From Bacteroidales bacterium (GTDB lineage: Bacteria; Bacteroidota; Bacteroidia; Bacteroidales; Bacteroidaceae), in NCBI GenBank assembly GCA_004556745.1, contig SFFY01000059.1, positions 1 through 12,425 of the forward strand: 12,425 nt of DNA, written 5' to 3'. This document shows, piece by piece, positions 1 through 6,256 of this stretch; positions within the stretch are counted from its first letter, which is position 1, and the number at the start of each line of letters is the position of its first letter. The notes under the pieces are model-generated. The model was not told the DNA's origin. It worked only from the letters and a program-made list of their open reading frames with translations, and did no database searches. A program made the position numbers and the translations under genes.

Positions 1-266
1 CGACGTTCTGTTTCCAACGTGCGGACTACCTTCTCCAGACGAGTTGCGTCCCATAACAGACGCTCCTGAATGCCAAGCAGAAAATTGGAGCGGCTGCCTT
101 TTATGACAATACTCTCTGACTCTGCATTCCATTCCTCTGCAAAGACTTTATATTCAGTATTCAACTGACGGACTACCCGATTGTGGATAATCTGGAAATA
201 AATGCCTCCCTCCTTACCGCCCACCGTGGATGGCCTGAATTTTATCTTTATTGATGTCATAGTCAT
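1..266 (-). CDS. Tyrosine recombinase / phage-type integrase, N-terminal part (runs off left edge)
   Basis: The minus strand read from 266 gives an open frame to the window edge, beginning MTMTSIKIKFRPSTVGGKEG and continuing with GGIYFQIIHNRVVRQLNTEY and KVFAEEWN. This pattern (basic strand, then IYFQIIHxRxVRQLxTxYKVFxEEW) is that of the N-terminal arm DNA-binding domain of the site-specific integrases common on Bacteroides and Prevotella mobile elements. The SAM-like core-binding and catalytic domains (R..H-x-x-R..Y) would lie outside the window, so activity cannot be judged. An in-frame TAG at 270-272 limits the start to ATG at 266 or ATG at 260. The gene points away from the island. By family it would catalyse integration or excision of an element; whether that element includes the VapE gene here is not shown. 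The family call is from remembered sequence patterns. Confidence 0.8.
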   Translation of the reverse strand, partial: MTMTSIKIKFRPSTVGGKEGGIYFQIIHNRVVRQLNTEYKVFAEEWNAESESIVIKGSRSNFLLGIQERLLWDATRLEKVVRTLETER

Positions 267-448
267 ACCCTAATTTTATTTTTGAATACCATATTTTGAA
301 AACTAACAAAGACATAATAAACCAAATTGCTTGCTATTTTATCTGGTCAGTCTCCCAGGCATCGATAGATGGTTGGGGTATTAGGCTTCCCTATGCCAAA
401 ATAATCTGGCACATTGGCAAGCCCAATGCCCGAAGATTTGGAATGCAA

Positions 449-613
449 CTAACCACGTGTTGCTAACTTGTCTGAATGGTAAGTAGCATTGCTGAACACA
501 ATTTTCTTGACCATCTCGTTGAGCCTGTCGGCAATGCGGTCACCATAATGCTCTCGGATTTGTTGCGGTGTGAGGTTGGTTGTAATCAGGGTCATATCTG
601 CAACAATATTCAT
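449..613 (-). pseudogene. C-terminal remnant of a DnaC-like ATP-binding replication protein
   Basis: Read on the minus strand, this segment encodes about 54 residues including LITTNLTPQQIREHYGDRIA, then DRLNEMVKKIVFSNATYH and a TAG stop. The TTNLxxxxxxxxYGDRIxxRL pattern matches the region after sensor I in DnaC/IstB-type AAA+ ATPases (helicase loaders), where a strand ending in TTN is followed by a helix with YGxRxxxRL. The Walker A and Walker B parts are absent. Upstream codons (614-676) are in frame but do not look like this family. I read it as the surviving 3' end of a truncated gene. A short intact protein is possible but less likely. It lies just upstream of the integrase start and fits a decayed mobile element. 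Confidence 0.6.
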
Positions 614-669
614 TTTGACACACCCTTTTTTTATTTTGCCAACAGTCCTCCGCGACAAGGACGATTCCT

Positions 670-708
670 TACGCAATTTTTTCCCCTCTCAAACCTTTCA
701 ACCATTCA
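670..708. repeat. Left copy of a 39-bp imperfect inverted repeat bracketing the VapE section
   Basis: The reverse complement of 670-708 begins TGAATGGTTGAAAGGTTT and ends TTGCGTA. The plus strand at 3185-3223 begins TGAATAGTTGAAAGGTTT and ends TTGCGTA. The arms are equal in length and agree at about 30 of 39 ungapped positions. They face each other across 2.5 kb that holds all the repeats and the VapE gene. They could be ends of an element or two copies of one control region; no target duplication was identified. Confidence 0.55.
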
Positions 709-875
709 GCTTTTTCCATATCCATTTGTTTATAAGCGGTTTACCGCTGAACGGTTGGGCGTGCCAACCATTCATTGCTGAAGGGTTTGGGGCTGGAGGT
801 GATTTATTCGCAGGTTATATTTTACTTGTTTCTCTGCCCTTTGTATTCGTTTTTTCAAAGGTCATTTTTACTTCC

Positions 876-956
876 CCACAATTGCGGGGAAGGCACACCA
901 CAATTGTGGGGCGGCTTCACCACAGTTGCGGGGAAGGTACACCACAGTTGTGGGGC
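876..956. repeat. Four 22-bp iteron-like tandem repeats with palindromic core
   Basis: CCACA starts at 876, 898, 920 and 942, exactly 22 bp apart. Each copy carries the dyad CCACARTTGYGG followed by GG: copy 1 CCACAATTGCGGGG, copy 2 CCACAATTGTGGGG, copy 3 CCACAGTTGCGGGG, copy 4 CCACAGTTGTGGGG. The remaining 8 bp of each unit are less conserved (AAGGCACA, CGGCTTCA, AAGGTACA). Two helical turns per unit puts every palindrome on the same face of the DNA, as in replication iterons or cooperative operator arrays. No gene covers it convincingly. The nearest intact gene is the VapE ATPase about 830 bp downstream. Function is unknown. Confidence 0.8.
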
Positions 957-997
957 AATAACGATAAAGGGGATAAAAACAACTTTCTTGCTTAAAA

Positions 998-1078
998 GAA
1001 CAACTTTCAAGGAGAAAAAAACAGCCGTTGTTTTTGGGTGTTTCTGTTGGAAATGGGTTGCGCGGGGGAATAACTTTG
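998..1078. repeat. 81-bp direct repeat, copy A (ends in a promoter-like box)
   Basis: The segment 998-1078 recurs at 1221-1301 with a fixed offset of 223 bp and no indels; I count about 7 differences in 81 positions. Both copies run from GAACAACTTT through an A-rich stretch and GTTGTTTTTGG to TTGGAAATGGGTTGCGCGG, and end in TAACTTTG (1071-1078 here). That end matches the Bacteroidetes -7 box TAnnTTTG, with a TTG about 21 bp upstream at 1047. Weaker similarity continues upstream of each copy, so the duplicated unit may have been the whole 223 bp. Confidence 0.8.
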
Positions 1079-1092
1079 TAGAAGAAAAGGCG

Positions 1093-1167
1093 GCGGTTCG
1101 CGGGCGCGGTGCGGTCGCGTCACGCCCGTGGGGCGACCGCGTCTTGGGCGCGGGGCGGTCGAACCGC
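1093..1167. repeat. GC-rich nested inverted repeats
   Basis: An inner hairpin pairs GCGGTCGC (1111-1118) with GCGACCGC (1133-1140) over a 14-nt loop. An outer pair is GCGGTTCG (1093-1100) with CGAACCGC (1160-1167). The block is far richer in GC than the A/T-rich DNA on either side and lies between the two 81-bp direct repeat copies. It is not an intrinsic terminator, since no T-run follows. Function is not evident. Confidence 0.6.
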
Positions 1168-1220
1168 GGGCGAGGGGCGATGAAGATCAAGGAGGAAGAA
1201 ACGACTTTCTGCGCTTTCAG

Positions 1221-1301
1221 GAACAACTTTTAAGGAGAAAAAAACAGGAGTTGTTTTTGGTCATTTCTGTTGGAAATGGGTTGCGCGGGGGGATAACTTT
1301 G
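1221..1301. repeat. 81-bp direct repeat, copy B (ends in a promoter-like box)
   Basis: This is the second copy of 998-1078. It ends in TAACTTTG at 1294-1301, with TTG 21 bp upstream (1270-1272), a plausible Bacteroidetes promoter reading right toward the VapE gene whose start is about 485 bp further on. The strong conservation across the TTGGAAATGGGTTGCGCGG stretch and the box suggests that this part matters or that the duplication is recent. Confidence 0.75.
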
Positions 1302-1323
1302 CAAGCGAAAAACCACGGATTTT

Positions 1324-1741
1324 TTTTGCCCACGAATCTCACGAATCTACACGAATCTCGTGCTTTGCATTTAATGGCGACCTGTTCGGTCGCACGAATC
1401 GCACGAATGCAATGAGAGAGAGCGTTGAGGAAGGTCCTGTGGCGTAGTGCCTTCCAGGCACATCGGCCTTGCCTCGCCTTTCCGAGGACTTCGTCCCCGG
1501 TTACCATCGCTACGCTCTGTAGTGCCTTCCAGGCACTTAACACAAGTAACTAAGGTATTGAAAATGTTTGAATTCGTGTGATTCGTGCGACCGAATAGGT
1601 CGCCATAAATACACAGGACAAAGAGATTCGTGTAGATTTCTTTGACATTTTCGGCTGCACTCGGCATAACCCGAACAAGTTCGGTTCTGCACTCGTTTGC
1701 ACGACAATTCGTGAGATTCGTGGACAAAAAATAATTCGTGG
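1324..1741. repeat. Inverted-repeat element built from CACGAAT heptamers
   Basis: The left arm has five CACGAAT copies on the plus strand (1331, 1340, 1350, 1393, 1402). The right arm has six reverse copies, ATTCGTG (1572, 1581, 1626, 1707, 1716, 1734). The arms share longer inverted blocks: CCACGAATCTCACGAAT, CTACACGAATCTC, and ATGGCGACC-5nt-GGTCGCACGAAT. Each arm contains its own GCGACC-5nt-GGTCGC hairpin (1377-1393 and 1587-1603). The right arm carries an extra insertion of about 70 bp. The centre (1447-1536) holds two copies of the small hairpin GTGCCTTCCAGGCAC, at 1447-1461 and 1522-1536. No transposase is present, so it is a non-autonomous or REP/MITE-like repeat. From memory, similar ATTCGTG and GTGCCTTCCAGGCAC motifs recur between genes in Bacteroidetes genomes. 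Confidence 0.75.
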
Positions 1742-1785
1742 ACAAATAATTGTAATTCAAATCATACATACAAAAAACTAAACCT

Positions 1786-3108
1786 ATGGAATTTCCTATT
1801 CTTTCCGCATTGGCGGAACTTGGCGAAGCCTATGCACGGTACTGCGGGCGGAGGCTGATGAGAAAACTTGGCGGATATGAGGCTGCCGAGAGAAGACGAG
1901 TGCGCAGACGCGCTGTTGCTGAAAAGCGGGCGGTCGCCGTTAAGCGAGAGGCGGCGGCTGCGGCGGGCGTGCCGACGCTGGGGGATATTCATGCTATTAT
2001 CTCCGAGCATTGGGACGTGCGCCACAACGCGCTGAGCAATAATCTTGAGGCAAAGCCTGCAGGCAGGGGCAATGAGGCGTTTGAGCCGCTCACCGAACGG
2101 ATGCACAACTCTATGGTGAACCGCGTGCAGGAGGTGTTTCCGCTCTGCTTCAGAAGCAAGATCGACAGTTATCTCTTCTCGGACGAGGTGCCTTTGTTCA
2201 ATCCGTTGCAGGGCTATCTCGCTGGGCTGCCCGCATGGGACGGCACCGACCGCATCGGGGAACTGGCGGCGCGGGTGTCGGACGACGCTCTGTGGGTCAA
2301 TGTGTTCCGCACGTGGCTGCGCGGGGCGGTGAAGGGCTGGATGCAGGAGGACGGCGGCGCGTCGCCGCGCGTGTTCGACTGCCAGTTAGCGCCGCTGCTC
2401 GTGAGCGAGCGGCAGGGGCTGGGCAAGAGTACGTTTTGCCGTATGCTGCTCCCGGAGTGCCTGAGGATGTATTATTCGGACAAGTTCGACCTTTCCTCGG
2501 ACAGCCATTCGGAGAAGCTGCTGGGGCAGTTCGCGCTGATCAACATGGACGAGTTCGACCGTTACTCGGAGCGGCAGATGGGGGTGTTGAAGAACCTGAT
2601 GCAGCTGACGGACGTGAAGATGCGCCGGCCTCGAAGCAGGGGGCTTTCGGAGGTGCGCCGCGTGGCGGCGTTCATCGGCACGTCGAATTACTCGGAGTTG
2701 CTGGCTGACCCCACGGGCTCGCGCCGCTTTTTCTGTCAGGTAGTGGAGCGGCCTATCTCCAACGCGCCGATTGACTACGCGCAGCTGTATGCGCAGGCGG
2801 TGGCGGAAATTCAGGCAGGGGAACCGACGTTTTTCTCAAAAGATGAGGAGGCGGAGATTGAGGCGCACAACAAGTCGTTCTACCGGGAGTCGCCGCTGGC
2901 GGACGCATTCCACAAATCGTTTGACGCCGGGGGCGGACAGCAGGAGTGGCTGTCGGCCAACGAGATTTTTGAAATTCTCAAGCGGGAGTCGCTGAAGGCG
3001 TTGCAGGGCGTGACGATTGCGCGGCTCGGCAAGCAGCTCCGGCTGCTGGGCGTGGCGAAAAGGCACACGGTGCGGGGCAACCTGTACGGGGTGTGCCGGC
3101 GCGAGTGA
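1786..3108 (+). CDS. VapE-family P-loop ATPase (virulence-associated E / primase-helicase type)
   Basis: This 440-residue protein has a basic, Ala/Arg-rich N-terminus (about residues 20-60), a linker, and a VapE-type SF3-like ATPase core. Visible motifs are WDGTDRI (151-157), Walker A SERQGLGKST (207-216), Walker B FALINMDEFD (249-258), sensor GTSN (298-301) and an arginine motif GSRRFF (311-316). A C-terminal helical region (about 385-440) resembles a winged-helix DNA-binding tail. VapE proteins occur on phages and genomic islands, where they act as replication helicases or regulators next to a primase. Here no primase domain or primase gene is seen, which is odd. The start at 1786 is the first ATG after the CACGAAT element; the upstream A-rich leader has no Shine-Dalgarno. 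The gene looks intact and is richer in GC than the repeat region before it. Family call is firm; the exact role is not. Confidence 0.85.
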   Translation: MEFPILSALAELGEAYARYCGRRLMRKLGGYEAAERRRVRRRAVAEKRAVAVKREAAAAAGVPTLGDIHAIISEHWDVRHNALSNNLEAKPAGRGNEAFEPLTERMHNSMVNRVQEVFPLCFRSKIDSYLFSDEVPLFNPLQGYLAGLPAWDGTDRIGELAARVSDDALWVNVFRTWLRGAVKGWMQEDGGASPRVFDCQLAPLLVSERQGLGKSTFCRMLLPECLRMYYSDKFDLSSDSHSEKLLGQFALINMDEFDRYSERQMGVLKNLMQLTDVKMRRPRSRGLSEVRRVAAFIGTSNYSELLADPTGSRRFFCQVVERPISNAPIDYAQLYAQAVAEIQAGEPTFFSKDEEAEIEAHNKSFYRESPLADAFHKSFDAGGGQQEWLSANEIFEILKRESLKALQGVTIARLGKQLRLLGVAKRHTVRGNLYGVCRRE

Positions 3109-3184
3109 TGAAGGGTTGTGAAGGGTTGAACCGTAAAACTGTTTAGCTGTAATCGGCTAATTGACAATGGATTGCGGCGCGAAA

Positions 3185-3223
3185 TGAATAGTTGAAAGGT
3201 TTTTCGGGGAAAATTTTTGCGTA
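3185..3223. repeat. Right copy of the 39-bp inverted repeat
   Basis: This is the partner of 670-708 in opposite orientation. It lies 76 bp after the VapE stop codon. Its last bases start a small hairpin, GCGTATA (3219-3225) with TATACGC (3238-3244). Confidence 0.5.
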
Positions 3224-3312
3224 TAGAGAGGGTGGTATATACGCTGGATGAAGATAAAAACCATGAAAAACATCTTGCTGCGTTTGAAGCCCAAGGGCAT
3301 GCCGCCGCAGCC

Positions 3313-3407
3313 AGTAGGGGCGTTTTGCAAAACGCCCGGTTAATGATTGCCTCATTGATTTTTGCCATTCGGCGCACACGGCGGGCGTTCTGCAGAACGC
3401 CCCTACT
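3313..3407. repeat. REP doublet (REPIN/BIME-like), two inverted GTAG palindromes
   Basis: The left unit is AGTAG followed by the perfect 20-bp palindrome GGGCGTTTTGCAAAACGCCC with one G shared at the join (3313-3337). The right unit is the palindrome GGGCGTTCTGCAGAACGCCC followed by CTACT (3383-3407). The units are inverted copies with two symmetric, compensating differences (TTTTGCAAAA against TTCTGCAGAA). A GTAG tetranucleotide next to an imperfect or perfect palindrome is the hallmark of REP sequences moved by REP-associated tyrosine transposases, and inverted pairs are the usual mobile form. The 45-bp spacer has nothing recognisable. Confidence 0.75.
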
Positions 3408-3431
3408 CGTGATTCTGACGAATGAAAAAGA

Positions 3432-3470
3432 AAAACGGGCGTGCCTTTTTCCGGCACGCCCGTTTTTTAT
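3432..3470 (-). terminator. Rho-independent terminator of the etf/acyl-CoA dehydrogenase operon (works on both strands)
   Basis: A perfect stem pairs ACGGGCGTGCC (3435-3445) with GGCACGCCCGT (3453-3463) over a 7-nt loop, extended by flanking A and T. On the minus strand the stem is followed by TTTTTCTTTTT, about 30 nt past the acyl-CoA dehydrogenase stop. On the plus strand it is followed by TTTTTT, so it can also stop transcription coming from the VapE side. Confidence 0.9.
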
Positions 3471-3496
3471 AATGTCTGAATATAACCGCAAAAGGA

Positions 3497-5206
3497 TTAT
3501 TCGCAGCGGTAGTCTTCGAGGGCTTCCGCAGTCATGTCCATCACCCAAGTGTGGTGCTTCTGCACTTCGGCGGTGACGAAACGGGCATAAACGCGAGCAG
3601 ATTTCTCAAACATTTCAGGCTGCTGCGTAGCGTTGTAGCAAAGCAGGTGGAGCATGATGACATCGGCGGCCATCTCTACGAGGTGGCGTGCGCAAAGGTC
3701 TTGCATTTCCTGCGACTGCGCTTCCTTGACGTGTTCCACGGCCTGCTCAAACAGGTCTGCCAATGCCTTGGCCTGTGCCTGCAAGGGCTTCACGGCTTCG
3801 CTCACTTCGGCCTGCTCGAACTCGCGCATCTGGGCGAGGTAAGAGCCGTTGGTGACGTAGCGGATAGCGGCAACGACCTGCAGCTGCGTGGTGCCTTCGT
3901 AGATGTTCGTGATGCGGGCATCGCGGTAGTAACGCTGGATGGGGTAGTCCATCATAAAGCCCGAACCGCCGTGGATTTGCAGCGCGTCAAACGTGTTTTG
4001 GTTGCAATATTCCGAGTTCATGCCCTTTGCAAGCGGCGTGAGCGAGTCGGCGAGTTTGGCATACGTCTTCTGCTCGGTGCGCTCCTCGGGCGTGAGCTTG
4101 CGTTCGCGGGCGATGTCGTCGAGTGCCTTGTAGATGTCCACATAGCGGGCGCACTGGTAGAGCAGGGCGCGGCCGGCATCGAGTTTCGCCTTCATGAGCG
4201 AAAGCATATCGGCCACGGCGGGCAGCGTGATGATTTTCTTGCCAAATTGCTCGCGGTCGCGGGCATAGGCCAGACCTTCGTTGTAAGCGGCCTGCGAGAT
4301 GCCCACGCTCTGGGCGGCGATGCCGAGGCGTGCGCCGTTCATCAGAGCCATCACATATTTGATAAGACCCATCTTGCGCATGCCGCAGAGTTCGGCCTTG
4401 GCATTTTTATATACGAGTTCGCAGGTGGGCGAGCCGTGGATACCGAGTTTGTTCTCGATGCGGCGCACGTTCACGCCGCCGTCGCGCTTGTCGTAGATGA
4501 ACATCGAGAGGCCGCGGCCGTCGGTTGTGCCTTCTTCCGAGCGGGCAAGCACAAGGTGCAGGTCGGCGTCGCCGTTGGTGATGAAGCGCTTCACGCCGTT
4601 CAGGCGCCAGCAGTTTTCCTTCTCGTCGAAGGTGGCTTTGAGCATCACGCTTTGCAGGTCGCTGCCTGCGTCGGGCTCGGTGAGGTCCATCGACATCGTT
4701 TCGCCGGCGCAGATGCGGGGGATAAAGCGGCTGTGCTGGTCTTCATCGCCAAATTCGTAGAGCGTCTCGATGCAGTCCTGCAAGCTCCAGATGTTGCCGA
4801 AGCCGGCATCGCTGGCAGCCACGAGTTCGGCGCACATCGTGTAAGGCGTGATGGGGAAGTTGAGGCCTTCGTAGCGGCGCGGCATCGTCATGCCGTTCAT
4901 GCCTGCCTGCACCATTGCTTCGAGGTTGCGTGCCGTGCCGGAGGCGTAGCGCACGCGGTCGCCCTCGTGGTGCGGTCCTTCGAGGTCAACGCCCTCTGCG
5001 TTGTCGGCAATCGTGGTGCCGGCAATCTCGCCCACGATGTCGAGCACGCGGTCGTAGCTGTCCATGGCATCTTCAAAATCGAGCGGAGCGTAGTCGTACG
5101 CGTCCTTGTCGCGGAAGTCTCTTTCTTTGAGTTCCACGATGCGTTTCATCAAAGGATGCTGAAGTTCAAACTTCAGCTCGGGATGGTCTGTATAATTGTT
5201 AGCCAT
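3497..5206 (-). CDS. Acyl-CoA dehydrogenase, long form with C-terminal extension
   Basis: This 569-residue flavoprotein dehydrogenates acyl-CoA thioesters at the alpha-beta bond (or runs in reverse as an enoyl-CoA reductase) and exchanges electrons with ETF. Motifs are TEPDAGSD (176-183, FAD/substrate signature), KRFITNGD (206-213), RDREQFGK (317-324), IHGGSGF (411-417) and IYEGT (435-439), whose Glu437 sits where the catalytic base is found in many family members. It is longer than the classic 380-residue enzymes: it has an N-terminal extension of about 70 residues and a C-terminal helical domain of about 110 residues (460-569), as in the larger FadE/DmdC-like group. It begins 6 bp after the etfA stop, so it is co-transcribed and probably translationally coupled. 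The ETF genes name its electron partner. Chain length or branched substrate cannot be told from sequence. Confidence 0.93.
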   Translation of the reverse strand: MANNYTDHPELKFELQHPLMKRIVELKERDFRDKDAYDYAPLDFEDAMDSYDRVLDIVGEIAGTTIADNAEGVDLEGPHHEGDRVRYASGTARNLEAMVQAGMNGMTMPRRYEGLNFPITPYTMCAELVAASDAGFGNIWSLQDCIETLYEFGDEDQHSRFIPRICAGETMSMDLTEPDAGSDLQSVMLKATFDEKENCWRLNGVKRFITNGDADLHLVLARSEEGTTDGRGLSMFIYDKRDGGVNVRRIENKLGIHGSPTCELVYKNAKAELCGMRKMGLIKYVMALMNGARLGIAAQSVGISQAAYNEGLAYARDREQFGKKIITLPAVADMLSLMKAKLDAGRALLYQCARYVDIYKALDDIARERKLTPEERTEQKTYAKLADSLTPLAKGMNSEYCNQNTFDALQIHGGSGFMMDYPIQRYYRDARITNIYEGTTQLQVVAAIRYVTNGSYLAQMREFEQAEVSEAVKPLQAQAKALADLFEQAVEHVKEAQSQEMQDLCARHLVEMAADVIMLHLLCYNATQQPEMFEKSARVYARFVTAEVQKHHTWVMDMTAEALEDYRCE

Positions 5207-5212
5207 TGTCGT

Positions 5213-6235
5213 TTACTTGCTATTCTCTTTGTAATACTTAATCATTTTGGGGACAACTTCTTCCACGCTGCCCGTAATCACGTAGTCGGCCAGTTGGTTG
5301 ATCGGCGCATCGGGGTCGGTGTTGATTGAGATGACGATGCCGCTCTCTTTCATGCCCGCCACGTGCTGGATAGCGCCGCTGATGCCGCAGGCGATGTACA
5401 CCTTGGGGCGTACCGTCACGCCCGTCTGCCCGATTTGCAGGTCGTGCTCGCAGAAGCCGGCGTCTACGGCGGCGCGGCTCGCGCCTACTTCGCCGTGGAG
5501 TTCGTCGGCCAACTTGCGGAGCAGGTCGAAACCTTCTTTGGAACCCACGCCGTAGCCGCCTGCCACGATGATGGGCGCGCCTTTCAGATTGTTGGCGGCT
5601 TTCTCAACATGGCGCTCAATGACGCGCACCACGTAGTCCGTTTCGGGCACGAACTTGGCAACATCTTCATAAACGATTTCGCCGTTATAGTATTCTGCCA
5701 CCTTTTCGGCCTTCATCACGCCGCTGCGCACGGTGGCCATCTGCGGACGGTTGTCGGGGTTGACAATCGTGGCCACGATGTTGCCGCCGAAAGCGGGGCG
5801 GATTTGATAGAGCAGGCCTTCGTAGTGCTTGCCCGTCTTCTTGTCGTCGTAGTCGCCGATTTCGAGCGCGGTGCAGTCAGCCGTCAGGCCGCTGGTGAGC
5901 GAAGAGCTGACGCGCGGGCCGAGGTCGCGGCCGATGACCGTAGCGCCCATGAGGCAGATTTGCGGCTGCTCCTGCTTGAAGAGGTTTACGAGAATGCTCG
6001 TGTGCGGCTTGGAAGTGTAGGGATAGAGGCCCGGTGCGTCGAACACGTGGAGCTTGTCTACGCCGTAGGAGAGAATATCCTTCTCCACCTTTCCCGTAAT
6101 GCCGCTGCCGGCGGCGATGGCTTCGAGCTGCACGCCCAATTCGTTGGCCAATTTGCGTCCCTTGGTGAGAAGCTCGAAAGAAACTTCCTCAACCGTGAAC
6201 TTATCTATTTCGCAATATACAAATACGTTGTTCAT
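5213..6235 (-). CDS. etfA: Electron transfer flavoprotein subunit alpha
   Basis: This 340-residue protein is the FAD-carrying subunit of the cytoplasmic ETF heterodimer. The N-terminal alpha/beta domain (1-210) is followed by the FAD-binding domain (about 220-340) with GASRAAVD (252-259), QIGQTG (267-272), GISGAIQH (284-291) and SINTDPDAPI (303-312), the standard ETF-alpha signature. The length is close to that of other ETF alpha subunits. It starts 21 bp after the etfB stop and has a fair Shine-Dalgarno (GGAGAAA about 10 nt upstream), one of the few clear ones in the window. Together with EtfB it passes electrons to or from the adjacent acyl-CoA dehydrogenase. Confidence 0.96.
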   Translation of the reverse strand: MNNVFVYCEIDKFTVEEVSFELLTKGRKLANELGVQLEAIAAGSGITGKVEKDILSYGVDKLHVFDAPGLYPYTSKPHTSILVNLFKQEQPQICLMGATVIGRDLGPRVSSSLTSGLTADCTALEIGDYDDKKTGKHYEGLLYQIRPAFGGNIVATIVNPDNRPQMATVRSGVMKAEKVAEYYNGEIVYEDVAKFVPETDYVVRVIERHVEKAANNLKGAPIIVAGGYGVGSKEGFDLLRKLADELHGEVGASRAAVDAGFCEHDLQIGQTGVTVRPKVYIACGISGAIQHVAGMKESGIVISINTDPDAPINQLADYVITGSVEEVVPKMIKYYKENSK

Positions 6236-6256
6236 GATTTCAATTTCTCCAGATTA

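Noticed and set aside
393..405. 13-bp identity ATGCCAAAATAAT shared with 12375-12387 inside the yaaA start, as possible attachment sites
   Set aside because: About one such match is expected by chance in a window this size, and the interval between would include core genes such as aroC and etf.
876..956. CRISPR array
   Set aside because: The 22-bp units are contiguous with no unique spacers and there are no cas genes; tandem iteron-like repeats fit better.
775..1233. Plus-strand frame of 152 residues across the repeats
   Set aside because: Its sequence is a translation of the 22-bp repeats and GC-rich block with no protein-like composition; overlapping frames on both strands are equally open.
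3263..3343. 26-residue ORF beginning MKNILLRLKPKG
   Set aside because: Its second half is made of the REP palindrome and no promoter or ribosome site supports it.
3551..5329. 592-residue plus-strand open frame opposite the acyl-CoA dehydrogenase
   Set aside because: It is the antisense shadow of a GC-rich gene whose minus-strand product has full family motifs; the plus-strand protein shows none. The same holds for the frames at 5363-6283, 7627-8361 and 10980-12002.
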